Positions 46,390 to 57,593 of a stretch of DNA of 64,000 bases are shown in pieces. Position 1 is the first letter of the stretch. Each line of letters starts with the position of its first letter. The notes beneath the pieces are model-generated. The model was not told the DNA's origin. It did no database searches and worked only from the letters and a program-made list of their open reading frames with translations. Origin of the DNA: Hanleya hanleyi (Eukaryota > Mollusca > Polyplacophora > Lepidopleurida > Hanleyidae); NCBI GenBank assembly GCA_036873755.1, contig JAVTVY010033662.1:1-64000 (forward strand). The letters run 5' to 3'. Made by a program: the position numbers and the translations under genes.

Positions 46390-47830
46390 CCAAATCGCCT
46401 GTAAATAGGCAAAATATAAGTTATCAGCACCAATAGTTAATCAGATAGTAAATTGGAGCGATATGCAAGAGGTGAGAAAACTTGACGACGTCTGGCGACT
46501 AAAAAGTAACCATATGACTCTGCAGGAAAGCATACCTCGGCACCTAACGTGTTCATGTGGAGACTATGAAGTATCCACACGGCACCTAGCATCGGGTCAA
46601 GCGGAATTAGAGATGCTAGCTCGGGAGCTGTGATGACAGATCAGCTCAAACAACTCATCTGATGTTAATGGGGAGCATCGTGGATGCCCGATGGAGTAAA
46701 CGCCTCAACATGGGGCAAATGCAAGAATACCCAGAAAAACTAACCTGTATTGTCCGATGTCGTACGGCTTAAATTTCGCACCAAAACAATAAACCTAAAT
46801 ATATTTGTCGAGAGACATGTACAGAGGGCGGGCCTCGGGGACTAACAGTCCAGCAGCGAATCCTACGATATACAGGTAATAAATTGGGGCGATATGTAAG
46901 AGGTGGAAAAAATCGACATCTGGCGACTAAAAGCAACCATATGACTCTACAGGAAAGCATCCCTCGGCACCTAAAATTCATACCCGAGAATACGATGGAT
47001 TATCGGACGTAGTCTTAGTATCTCAGCCGCGCTTTTATTGCAGTGTTCCTGTGGAGACTATGAAATATTCACACGGGCACTAGCACCGGCTTAAGCGGAA
47101 ATAGTTACGCTATCTCGGGAGCTGTGATGACAGATCAGCTCAAACAACTCATCTGACGTTAATGGATGAGCATCGTGGACGTCCGATTGAGCAAACGCCT
47201 CAACATGGGGTAAACCTGGTAAGAACATACACACAGGATTGAACAGATAGCTTAGATAGTTTAGGCTGTAGTTTAGGACGGACGGAAAATACAGAATCAA
47301 GATGCCTCTTCCGCAGAGGAGCATATCTAAAGGCTGACTCAGTACGAGACATGCGATGCAATGTATATCAAACTCTTAATCGATATTATTACAGAAATTG
47401 TTGTTGATTGTCGTACGTGTAGAAATAAAATGATTGGTGATGCTTGAGGACAGACAATTACGCATCTCCTCTGATCATGGTTTCAAAAATAAATTGACCA
47501 GCTTCCAAAAAATTCCTTTGAGAAAAGTTTGATCGACTTAAAAAAACTTTGATTTTGATCCTCGTGTGCATCCTTCTTATACAGCCAGTATTCCATCCCG
47601 GAAGCCACGTAAATTGACACCGTTACATATCTCAATGACAGCATTGAAATGGACTTGAACATACGCCTTCAATATCCAGCTACTTTCACACCGATTTCTT
47701 TTCTGCCAGACCATCACCCTCCATCTCATTGTTGGGGGATTATGGCCCTTTCGTGGATCTCGTGTCCAATGAATTGGTAGATCTCACAGGATGCTCACCT
47801 TCTCTCTAATTTTAATTTGACCCATCTTGT

Positions 47831-49200
47831 TCGGTTATGGTATTCTTCTTTTGTAGTCTGCTCCCGTGATTCCTATGTTGCTTTTTACATCTATTCTTAT
47901 TCGAGTGAATGTGTAAGTAAAATTCAACGTCATTTTCAACTTTCAGTCATATCATGACAGTGCCTACATGTGCCTACAGTATACTGTTGAGGACTTGTGG
48001 ACTTTTTCTTATAGATTCAAAATGAACATAAGATGTTAGGCTATGCATGGAGATCCCTCGTTGCTGATCAACTTGATCAGTGTCATATTCGAAGAAACCG
48101 ACTTTTATTCCACCTATTTGAATTCATATTAAACAACACATTAACGAGACAATGTTTTCATGGACTGCAGGGTACATAACTCCACTTTCGAAGCAGCGAT
48201 CTCGGTGATTGCACCAATCTGTTTCTCATGGCCGATCACTACATGCCCTAAATTAAGGCAGTGCTTCTGTTTCATTGTTTGTATGTCGTCTTAGGAAATT
48301 AGAAACGAATAGAAAGTGGATGCCCGAGTGCGCATTCAAGTATGTGTACCATTTTAGTGCCCACAAACGTTGTTTCCCGCGTGATGATATACTGAGTAAA
48401 TACGCCTTGCATCATCGCTTTGAAATATTTGCATCTAATACCGCTCAAGCCGGTGCTTGGGGGCCGTGTAGTCATGCCATTCAATAAGTCCACATGAATA
48501 GCTACAATAAAAGCTTGGCTGGGATGCAAATCCTCACAGGAATCACTTTTGGCTCTTGTGATGTTTTTGAAATATGCAGTCAGTGCTTTTGTCTGTGCAT
48601 CGTTTTCAACCGCCCTTTTAATATTGCGTTTCATTGGCATTGACTGAACTCTGTTACGTTGAAATGTAGTAACTATTCTGAATTTGAACCGGTCACATCT
48701 GCATGTAAAATAAAACGTGGCCAAACAAAACAACTTGCATTTATCCAAGCAGTTTCTGGTCTGATTGAAACTCAATTTCCCTTTACATCATTTATGCTCT
48801 ACAATACTGCTGCATCAAGGGATCGCCTCACAAGGTGAGACGTTGCGGTCTTCAGAACTTTTTGTTTTGGCATGCTGGTGTTGTGAATCAAATAAAATCA
48901 CCGTTATGCATCCCGATAATCTAATGTTACTCTAACACTGTACAGCGACTTGTTTTCTGGATGTGAATCTATAACGCTATGATTACGGCGTACTGACACG
49001 AAGTCAAATGACCCCACAGACAAATAAACTGACTGCATATTTCAGAAACATCACACATTCCAAAAGTGACCCCTCCGATGATTTGCATTCCAGCCACGCT
49101 TGTATTGTGACTGTTCATGTGGACATATTGAATGGCATGACCACACGGCCCCTAGCACCGGCTTGAGCGGTATTAGATGCAAATATTTCAGAGCGATGAT
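47831..49200 (+). repeat. Copy B counterpart of the large inverted-repeat region
   Basis: Matches 15255-16620: inverted arms at about 48400-48560 and 49000-49200, each with the Penelope-type signature (reverse at 48440-48475, direct at 49135-49175). The reverse transcriptase block of copy A is absent at 47830. Confidence 0.7.
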
Positions 49201-49804
49201 GTAATAACCCTATCAAGTCATCTGTTGGAAAATGATGAATTATGGGACCACCAGACAGTCAAAAAGCGGCCCAAACCAGGGAGTATTTTTGAATGCAAGT
49301 TCGTATTTAGAGCATATACCTGTGATGCCCGACGTCGACCAACATGTTTACAAGTCACTAAATCTGTGTCAAAGTTCAACACGATTATACCAGAACGCTG
49401 CAGTGTTAATGTGATACAGATGTTTCAACTCAGATTCAGTCTAGGAAGGATAGGCTATCTGTCGTGATACATTTACGTTTGCTGCCAAATGAAATAGGGT
49501 GTTAAATTACGCTAAAAATTGGTTCTCCTTTCATTTGATAGTATCCCTCAGTGAAACATTCGTTTGTTTTGAAAGCCATAAATTCCCCTCATAGTAGTGT
49601 CCAAAGCCAGCAGCCTAAAATCAAAATAGTCACCACAGGCACTCTTGGCAAAAATGTGGAAGCTATACTAGTAACTGCATAGCCTGTCCTCTGGATTAAA
49701 AGTCAGATCTCCGAACATCCATCATCTTTAACGAGATCATCAAATGGTTTAATGATATCAGCAAATACAACATTTGTTGATATCATCAAATGATTTGGTG
49801 TTAT

Positions 49805-51360
49805 TGTAACGCGCTACCCTATCTGTCACTCAGTGTATCTCACTGGTGTGTGATTTCTCTCCGGAGGCGAAAATGAGAGTAGGGTAAACACATCACATTC
49901 AGAGTTCGGTACTCTGTAAACCATGAATCGGGTTCGAATGAGACAGTAATATACTAGACATGCAAAACACAAACAGACTCAAAGATAACGGAGATTGTGA
50001 TTCAGGTGAAATATAACATGAACAATTTTATTCATCAATGTACAAATGTTGTATATGGGTATAAGTATATGGTAATATGTACTGTAGGTTCAGTTTACAT
50101 ATACACCGTGATTAGATGATCAGGTCAGAATCAGTTCAGTTTGTGCCAAATCCGGCACCGGTTCAGTTTGCGCCAAATCCGGCACTGCATGTTTGATTGG
50201 TTCAGTTTGTGCCAAATCCGGCACAGCAGAGCTAGCATGGTACTTATTATCAAGTGTCAAAATTATATAATATGGTGCTCCGAAAATGGTGCAAATCTCA
50301 GCACTGGACTAGGTGCAGGTTGCATAATTTAGGCTTGCTCCGAAAACGGTGCAGCTTGCAGAATTCACGCTTGCTCCGAATACGGTGCAGCTCGCGGAGA
50401 TGTTTTACTACACAGAGTTTGCGCCAGATCTGGCACACTCCGAAATAGTAGACCTCTAAAAACTTCCCTATGTGGTGAAACGTCTACATAAATTGCCAAA
50501 ATATTTGGAGAAGATATCTGAATTCAACTCCAAGCTTTAGTTTCATATATAATTTAGTAATTTATTCTCAAGCACTAACGCCAATTCTTTCCCAGGGTCG
50601 TCGCATAATTTCACGACATCGGGAGCAATGTGCGTGATGACGCAATACAGAAATCCCGACCTGTTTACATGCTAATAAGATCACATGACCGTGCCATAAC
50701 AAGTGAATGACAACTGCACCATGCTACAATATTATTAGCTGTAACTCACCAGTGGTGGGTATTCCATCATGCCTTGTGCCATATCCGGCGTAACACTTTC
50801 GAGAATAAATTTAGCAATTTAGTTTTCGGCCAAAACCTCTCCAAAAACACATCCAAACTTTCGAAGAATATGTTGGAGATCCCTTGTCCACTGAAAATGC
50901 GCGTATTTATAGTTTTCTGACCTGACCTCTGACCTCGTATAGTAACCAATCAAATAACACGGTAAGTGGCGCAAACACGCCCCTAAGGTAGATTGACAGG
51001 GAAAACCCCGCTCTGCAGAAAACAGCATGGCAAAAAGCAGAAGATTTCAACCGTCAACGAGACGATCCATAGCTCAAAACAGTGCACTCTTATCTTATAA
51101 ACAACGGACAGTATCTTCAGGGATGTTTTAGTGGTACATAGATGTTTGAGACGTAAGAATAATGTACCAAAGAAGGGACAAAATATACTAGTCAGCTTCC
51201 GAGATCGTCGGAAAAGGTGAGCAAATAACAACAACAACATCCTCAAGTTTTTGACAGGTGCACGAAATATACGACCTAAAACGTCTCCAATATCGCATAA
51301 AGACACAACAGGTTTGTATGAATATATGCCTCAAGATTAAATAAGGCCTGGGCCGCTACA
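49805..51360 (-). repeat. 3' LTR of the gypsy element
   Basis: 1,556 bp, TGTAGCGGCC to CGCGTTACA on the minus strand. It holds TATAAATA (50904-50911) and AATAAA (50562-50567) in minus orientation, and short internal repeats: three of GTTCAGTTTGTGCCAAATCC type (50135-50225) and four of GCTCCGAAAACGGTGCA type (50278-50397). Confidence 0.95.
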
Positions 51361-51371
51361 TTGCCCCCACC
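51361..51371 (-). promoter_or_regulatory. Polypurine tract of the gypsy element
   Basis: GGTGGGGGCAA on the minus strand directly adjoins the start of the 3' LTR. Confidence 0.75.
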
Positions 51372-52284
51372 TCTATAAAATTTGGTCCCCAAATCTGGCA
51401 GTCATGCAAACAAGTTGATCATATGATCTCATATACCACCAGTAGAAATTTCAATAGCCTGGACTGGTACATTGCAATGATGCAATGCAAGAATATAACG
51501 CAGAGAGTTCATTAGAACAAGATAAAATCTCTATTTATTAAATATATATGTCCCAGCCGGGTTAGCATATATGTAAGAGATAAATATATGAACCAACAGG
51601 AATAAACTTTCGAACAATTATCTTGGTGTAATAGTGGAACTTTCGAAAACTGTCAAAGGAGTAATCTCCCATGGACCAACTTCTTGAATGAACCAAAACT
51701 GTATAACTGTATAACACTCGAACTTCATACATGTACTTATTTTGTATAATAAGTCGGCTTGAATACTTGTACTTTTGTGGGCATATTAACCGTACAAGAT
51801 AAGTTCAGTTGAATTACATACAGACATGTCTTATTTGCCCTAGAATATATATATATTGTTTTACAAGAATTCACATCAGGCATAGTATATACATGTACAT
51901 TAACCCACGGATCTTGCATTGATCCGTGATAAACCTGAATGAATGAAATTTGAAATATCACATGTATGAGTATGAGTTACCTGAATAAATGCATGAATTA
52001 TTTGGCACATTTACTAGATTCAGAATCAAAATAATCAATTTTTGTTATACATGTGGACTAGGATTCTGCTCAGCAGTCTTATTACAGTTATACATATATA
52101 CAATCTCTTTTATAATATAATACAAGAAAGTACTGACCTAGATATTGATATGTGATTCAGACCTAAACTGAATACATAATTTACAAGTTGAAATCCTTCC
52201 CCAACCCCAATATCCTACTGTGACAAAAAAACTACAAAAATCAGGTAACCTCTCCCCCAGTGGGTCCAAAATATCCCCCAAATT
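51372..52284. other. Untranslated part of the gypsy element
   Basis: AT-rich stretch between the third ORF and the purine tract. No convincing frame or repeat is visible. Confidence 0.6.
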
Positions 52285-53508
52285 TTAAGATTCGTTCAAA
52301 AAGGCTAATTTTCGGTTGACTACTTCAACCAATCCATCCAGCTTGTAGAACTGAGCCTCACGGCGCAGCTCTACCAGGTACCTCCGCTCAGATGGAAGGG
52401 TTGATGCGTCGGTTATCCCCCCATTCCGCAAGTAATTCAGACAGTGCCGAAAATGGAGAGGCTCCCTGTCAAAAAAATAAACAACTCCCCCCCGAATTTC
52501 CTCTAGTGGTGCGTATCTGTACTTGTTCCCCGCTATCATTCCGAAAATTGACGTCGGTTCGAAACGGAGAGTATTAATACTCGTTTCGAACCGAGTCCCC
52601 CCCACATTTAAAATAACTCTACCCCGTTGTTGTTCCTGCAGACTGGTAAGTATTGTTGTAATATAATCCGGCTCCTCCTCCATGGTTCTGATTGTTTGGC
52701 GCCAATCCCTCTTATCCTGGAGGTCAGCTGGGACTGGATTACAGGTTGGTGACGGTGAGTGAAGATTTCGGCATTCAGCATCTCCAGCAGGACCTGCCTG
52801 AGCTGAAGCCTCAGAATTAGTGTCCGAAATGTTACCAATGATACTCTTGCAGTCCAGCTGCAAGATGTTAGTAGAGATTGTGGACTCCGGCGTACTTCTG
52901 ATAGTGAAGCGAATTGGAGGACGATCCTGCGCCTCCAAAACAGATACTGTATTAGATATATTAGCTTCCTGTCCAGCAGGAGTAATCTCCACCTGTTCAA
53001 CAGGGGCATGATGAGGACTTGATGCAGTGAGATCTACAAGTTCCTGTCCAGCAGGCTGTAGTCTAGGGATTGTATAATTTGGAGGACCAGCCTTAGATGC
53101 AGCAGCAGTAGAGGAACCAGCCTTAGGTTTTGAAGTTGAAGGTCCAGCCTTATGTGATTTGGATCTGGTGGATGAAGGTCCAGCCTTTCGTGACTTGGAG
53201 GGGGTAGGTGAAGGTCCAGCCTTCTGTGTTTTAGAGGGGGTAGCCAGCTCAGCTGGTCTACACTGCCCTGGTCGTTTGTAACCAGGTCTCGGGGCCCCGC
53301 CCGTAGATACCTGGTTACTCGCCTGCGAAAATGGATAACGAGGTTTCATCACCACCTCTACCTTGGTGTGAAAGATTTCGACTTTGAAGGCCGCGAATGA
53401 TCCGTCTCTCCTGTCAAGCAGTTTACAACAACCAACTCTGTACACTCGCAGCCATTGTGTTTCGGAATCCATCGGTGGAACGTTTTCCGACAAAGGAGGC
53501 ACTTCCAC
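52285..53508 (-). CDS. Gypsy third ORF: KCTD/Kv-T1-type BTB protein
   Basis: 407 codons, minus strand, between pol and the 3' LTR, in the position where some elements carry env. No signal peptide or membrane segment is visible. Residues 1-45 continue a segment (WLRVYRVGCCKLLDRRDG) just after the zinc-finger-like frame. Residues about 75-135 are a basic linker with four KAGPS-type repeats. Residues about 297-397 form a T1/KCTD-type BTB domain: VILNVGGTRFETS, the FFDREP motif, HCLNYLRNG and EAQFYKLDGL. BTB-T1 domains tetramerise or pentamerise and act in ion channels and cullin adaptors. The zinc-finger-like frame (53358-53627) overlaps its 5' end, so one protein may be joined by splicing or frameshift. 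Origin by host-gene capture is inferred. Confidence 0.8.
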   Translation of the reverse strand: MEVPPLSENVPPMDSETQWLRVYRVGCCKLLDRRDGSFAAFKVEIFHTKVEVVMKPRYPFSQASNQVSTGGAPRPGYKRPGQCRPAELATPSKTQKAGPSPTPSKSRKAGPSSTRSKSHKAGPSTSKPKAGSSTAAASKAGPPNYTIPRLQPAGQELVDLTASSPHHAPVEQVEITPAGQEANISNTVSVLEAQDRPPIRFTIRSTPESTISTNILQLDCKSIIGNISDTNSEASAQAGPAGDAECRNLHSPSPTCNPVPADLQDKRDWRQTIRTMEEEPDYITTILTSLQEQQRGRVILNVGGTRFETSINTLRFEPTSIFGMIAGNKYRYAPLEEIRGGVVYFFDREPLHFRHCLNYLRNGGITDASTLPSERRYLVELRREAQFYKLDGLVEVVNRKLAFLNES

Positions 53509-53627
53509 CCAAAGCCGCTGTGGTGCTCTAATACGTGCCTCTCTGCGGCTGTTCTTCTTAAACTTTCAAAGTTGTCACACGTACTGCACACCCAGTACTT
53601 GATCTGGAAGAAATAACATGTTTTCAT
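53358..53627 (-). CDS. Gypsy third ORF: zinc-finger-like N-terminal frame
   Basis: 89 codons, overlapping the first 150 nt of the BTB frame. It encodes YWVCSTCDNFESL, then ERHVLEHHSGFGWKCLLC and FHRWIPKHNGC, which look like two C2H2-type fingers. The finger part ends at about 53460, where the BTB frame begins to look real. A short intron, a -1 shift or a mutation could link the two. Confidence 0.5.
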   Translation of the reverse strand: MKTCYFFQIKYWVCSTCDNFESLRRTAAERHVLEHHSGFGWKCLLCRKTFHRWIPKHNGCECTELVVVNCLTGETDHSRPSKSKSFTPR

Positions 53628-53645
53628 TCTATTATCTGCTTATTG

Positions 53646-56288
53646 TTACAGATATAAGAATTCACCAAGCCGGCGAGGCTGTCTGCATGTCCGACGGGGT
53701 CGGTCATTTTCTCGAAAAGAAGGGGCATGTGGGAACTTTGGTTTGTCTTTACCAGTCTTACTGGAATTCTTTATTTTATTTCGGACATATGGCAGTCTAT
53801 TTCTCTTAACACTGTCAGTCTGTGAATCGTGAATCGTGTCACCATCAATTTTCTGTTCACTCTTCCCTAGATATATAATATCATCTGGAGTGGGCATTTC
53901 ACAATCGTCACCACTTTTGGTGCTATTCCCCTTAAACCATTTAGGGCCATTCTCCCCTTTATATGGTTTAAGCCTATTGTGATGTACCACACAGGGTTTT
54001 GATTTTGGTGTCAGTTGTACACGATACGTGATATCACAAAGTCTGTGTGTTACCACATACGGTCCTTTCCAGTGTCTCTGCAGTTTTGGGCTTAACCCTT
54101 TCTTCCGAGCAGCATTATGCAGCCATACAAGATCTCCAGCCTCATAAATATGGATATTCAGACCAGAATCATAATTCTTCTTCATTCGGTCACTAGCTAT
54201 CTTCATATGTTCCCTAGCAACTTCATGTATTCTTTCCATTCGATGAGAAAGATCATGAGCATAATCTGATATGTCAGTTTCTATACTTTCAGGTATGCCA
54301 AACATCAAATCGACAGGCATCCTTATCTCTCTGCCAAGCATCATAGCACAGGGTATAACCCCAGTTGTCTCATGTACAGAAGAACGATATGCCATCATCA
54401 TAAGAGGAAGATGTACATCCCAATCTCTCTGATTGTCAGACACAAAGGCTGACAACATATTCTCCAATGTCCGATTCATTCTTTCCACCATCCCATCACT
54501 CTGTGGATGGTAAGGTGTGGTTCTAGTTTTCTGGCTCCCCATTAATTTACATAGCTCACAGAATATCTGTGACTGAAAATTAGAACCTTGATCAGAATGA
54601 ATTTCATCTGGAACACCAAAAAGGGAGACAACTCTCTCCAGTAACTTTTCTGCTATAGTGATAGCCTCTTGATTCCTCATGGGAATGGCTTCAACCCACT
54701 TTGTAAAATAATCCCCCACCACAAGAATATATCTATTTCTGCTGTCTGTGGTAGTAAGAGGACCCATTACATCCAAAGCTATCCGTTGCATCGGCCTTCC
54801 AACAATATACTGTTTCATTGGTGCCTTAAATTTATTTCTAGGCCTCTTTCTAGAAGCACACATGTCACATATTCTACACCAGTGCTCTACATCTCTTCTG
54901 AGATGACACCAATAGAATCTTTCCCTAACTCTGCCTAAGGTTTTCTTAACCCCGAGATGGCCAGCAGTTAGTGAGTTATGTAATTCTGTCAAAACAGTCT
55001 TCCTTAGTATTTCTGGGAGTATAACATGCCATTTTATTTCATTTCCAGACTCTGATTCCCACTTCTTGTACAACACCTGATTGTGTAAATACAAGGTATC
55101 CCAAATACACCAATAGTGTTTGATCTCGGCGCACAACGCACTAATTTCTGACCAAGGAGGACGTGTACCTTTCAACTTCCAACTAAGTACAATTCCAATC
55201 TTGGGATCTGATTGCTGCAAATTATGCATTTTCTCGGGAGTGATTATACATGTACAATCTGTAGCTAATTGTTCTACATGTATATCATCCTTCATAGTGG
55301 TATCTGTTGTGTGAACATTCCCAACTACTACATGTATGTCATTCTCTGAATGATCATGTTTCTGGTCAAGCCTTTCACAATGATTACAGCCATCATCATA
55401 ACACGGTCTCCTTGATAGAGCATCGGCATTAGAATGTAAACGCCCTTTACGATGTTCTATCTCCATGTCATAGGTACCTAATGTCTCTATCCATCTGGCT
55501 ACTTGGCCTTCAGGATTTTTAAAGTGAAGCAACCATCTCAGCGAACCATGGTCTGTTCTGACTTTGAAGTGTCGACCATACAAGTAGTGATGGAATTGTT
55601 TTACGCTCAAAACTACACCAAGCAATTCTCTGCGTGTAACACAGTAATTGCGTTCAGTTTTACTGAGGGCTTTGCTGTAATAAGCTATAACTTTCTCGAC
55701 TCCATTTTGTATCTGAGAAAGAACTCCACCTATAGCAAAATTACTAGCATCAGTATCCAATATGAACTCCCCCTCAGGTATGGGATATGCCAATATTGGA
55801 GCTGAGATCATTTTATTCTTCAGGGTTGAGAATGCGTGATCACATTCTTCTGTCCAAACAAATGAACAATCATGTTCCGTCAAATGACGCAACGGTCTGG
55901 CTGTATTGGCAAAACCTTCAATAAATTTCCGATAATAGGAACATAAGCCTAAAAAGCTTCGAACATCTTTGACGTTTCTAGGAATTGGCCAATCTTTTAA
56001 AGCTTCCACTTTCTTGGGATCTGTACTTACTCCATGCTCACTAATGATATGACCAAGAAACGCCACTTCCTTACGGAACAAGTCACATTTCTTTGGACTC
56101 AGTTTCAAATTAGCAACTCGGAGTCTGGTGAATATCTGTCTCAAATTTTCTAATTCCTCATGGAATGTTTTCCCAAAACAAATGATGTCATCCAAATACA
56201 CCATACAGATTTCGTGTGATAGCCCTGCCAAAACTCGCTCCATTAGCCTCTCAAAAGTGGCGGGAGAATTTGCTAAACCGAATGGCAT
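53646..56288 (-). CDS. Gypsy Pol, C-terminal part: RT, RNase H, integrase
   Basis: 880 codons starting within reverse transcriptase at VMPFGLANSPATF and the catalytic MVYLDDIICFG. RNase H has LDTDASNFAIGGVL, RELLGVV, VRTDHGSLRWL and NADALSRR. Integrase has the zinc-binding region ending CRICDMCASRK, the DDE triad in IALDVMGPL, IHSDQGSNFQ and PYHPQSDGMVERMNRTLE, and a C-terminal GPYVV and VVHHNRLKPY. The C-terminus ends basic (RPRRTCRQPRRLGEFLYL), with no chromodomain seen. The start at 56288 is an internal methionine: the true N-terminus is in the preceding frame, and a one-base shift around 56350 separates them. Confidence 0.9.
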   Translation of the reverse strand: MPFGLANSPATFERLMERVLAGLSHEICMVYLDDIICFGKTFHEELENLRQIFTRLRVANLKLSPKKCDLFRKEVAFLGHIISEHGVSTDPKKVEALKDWPIPRNVKDVRSFLGLCSYYRKFIEGFANTARPLRHLTEHDCSFVWTEECDHAFSTLKNKMISAPILAYPIPEGEFILDTDASNFAIGGVLSQIQNGVEKVIAYYSKALSKTERNYCVTRRELLGVVLSVKQFHHYLYGRHFKVRTDHGSLRWLLHFKNPEGQVARWIETLGTYDMEIEHRKGRLHSNADALSRRPCYDDGCNHCERLDQKHDHSENDIHVVVGNVHTTDTTMKDDIHVEQLATDCTCIITPEKMHNLQQSDPKIGIVLSWKLKGTRPPWSEISALCAEIKHYWCIWDTLYLHNQVLYKKWESESGNEIKWHVILPEILRKTVLTELHNSLTAGHLGVKKTLGRVRERFYWCHLRRDVEHWCRICDMCASRKRPRNKFKAPMKQYIVGRPMQRIALDVMGPLTTTDSRNRYILVVGDYFTKWVEAIPMRNQEAITIAEKLLERVVSLFGVPDEIHSDQGSNFQSQIFCELCKLMGSQKTRTTPYHPQSDGMVERMNRTLENMLSAFVSDNQRDWDVHLPLMMMAYRSSVHETTGVIPCAMMLGREIRMPVDLMFGIPESIETDISDYAHDLSHRMERIHEVAREHMKIASDRMKKNYDSGLNIHIYEAGDLVWLHNAARKKGLSPKLQRHWKGPYVVTHRLCDITYRVQLTPKSKPCVVHHNRLKPYKGENGPKWFKGNSTKSGDDCEMPTPDDIIYLGKSEQKIDGDTIHDSQTDSVKRNRLPYVRNKIKNSSKTGKDKPKFPHAPSFRENDRPRRTCRQPRRLGEFLYL

Positions 56289-56349
56289 AACCGTAAATTG
56301 GAAAAAACCTCCCCTCCCTGTCGAGAACGCAGTCTTTGATTTGTCTTTT

Positions 56350-57591
56350 TCAAATTACCTGCCAGTAACCACTTTTGAGATCCATAGTCGAGAACCAAGT
56401 TGCTCCTGACAAAGAATCCAAAGTATCGTCAATTCTAGGGAGTGGGTGACTATCTTTCTGAGTAAGATCATTCACCATTCTATAATCCACACAAAAGCGT
56501 ATGGTGGAATCTTTCTTCTTCACCAAAACAATGGGAGAAGACCAAGGACTGAAGCTAGGCTCTATTATTCCATTCTCAAGCATTGTATTCACTTCCTCTT
56601 CAACCACTGCCTGTTTAGCCAAGGGAACACGTCTAGCATTTTGCTTGACAGGACGTGCTGAACCTGTATCAATCTCATGTTCTACTAAATGTGTTCGACC
56701 GATATCATTCCCATCTTTGGAGAAGATATCCTGAAACTCAACTAAAAGTTCAGTCATTTCCTCTTTTTCAGCTCCTGTCAAATTTTGGGAACTTCTCTCA
56801 ATGAGATCCACTAAATGACTAGGAATTGGAGGCTTTGTCGAATTATGGGAATTGACTGTCTGGCAATTTGCTACAGAACATTTTTCTGTTTTCTCCTCAA
56901 CCTGGATAATTTCAATTCCAGGATCACAAACTGCAGCTATCGTATTCTTGTACAGCATTTGAGCTCGATCAGTAGGATTCATAATACGCAATGGTATTAT
57001 GCCTTGGCTCGGATCTACTACCGCTTTTGCCAATAACAGTTCATTTCTCTGCATAAATCTTTCTACAGGCTCTATTATTCCATAATGAACTCCATATGGA
57101 ATTTCAATTGCTTTTCCTGAGATTACTACTTCACTTCCAGGGGGAATTAGAGTATTCTCAGCAACAGATATTCTGCAACAAGTAGGCTCTATGTCATTAA
57201 CATGCCTGTAACAGGGTATTTCCTCATTATTTACTGACAGTGTGCCAGTACTGAGTTTCAAATCACATTTATGTTTTGTGAGGAAATCCATCCCCAGTAT
57301 ACATTCAATTTGGATATCTGCCAACAAAACTTCATGGGAAAATTCATGTTTCCCGAACCGAATTTTAATTTCAACACAACCATCAAATGGTGTTATATCA
57401 CCGGTTGCAGTGACCAAACTTTTATTTACATTGAACACTTCTGGGCGTGATGCAAGGGGTAAACGATTGAAAATGTCTGTTTTCAATATTGTTACATTGG
57501 CACCTGTGTCAACCAACATGGCAACAGGTCTATTCTCTACTGCAGCAGCAACAAAGAGACCTTCACCATTGCCCAATAAGTTATTGATCAT
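56350..57591 (-). CDS. Gypsy Pol, N-terminal part: protease and RT start
   Basis: 413 codons. An aspartic protease lies near residues 15-120 (AMLVDTGANVTIL, ILGMDFLTKH), then a linker and the start of reverse transcriptase (WSSPIVLVKKKDSTIRFCVD, FSTMDLKSGYWQV). It stops at 56350 where the RT should continue; the next motif is in another frame, so one frameshift breaks the enzyme. The ATG (57591) follows the gag stop (57594-57596) by two bases: TAATAATG, in a different frame from gag, which suggests reinitiation or a programmed shift. Confidence 0.88.
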   Translation of the reverse strand: MINNLLGNGEGLFVAAAVENRPVAMLVDTGANVTILKTDIFNRLPLASRPEVFNVNKSLVTATGDITPFDGCVEIKIRFGKHEFSHEVLLADIQIECILGMDFLTKHKCDLKLSTGTLSVNNEEIPCYRHVNDIEPTCCRISVAENTLIPPGSEVVISGKAIEIPYGVHYGIIEPVERFMQRNELLLAKAVVDPSQGIIPLRIMNPTDRAQMLYKNTIAAVCDPGIEIIQVEEKTEKCSVANCQTVNSHNSTKPPIPSHLVDLIERSSQNLTGAEKEEMTELLVEFQDIFSKDGNDIGRTHLVEHEIDTGSARPVKQNARRVPLAKQAVVEEEVNTMLENGIIEPSFSPWSSPIVLVKKKDSTIRFCVDYRMVNDLTQKDSHPLPRIDDTLDSLSGATWFSTMDLKSGYWQVI

Positions 57592-57593
57592 TA

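Noticed and set aside
50983..51306. 107-residue minus-strand frame in both gypsy LTRs
   Set aside because: Identity reflects LTR identity, it precedes the TATA box, and it resembles no known protein.
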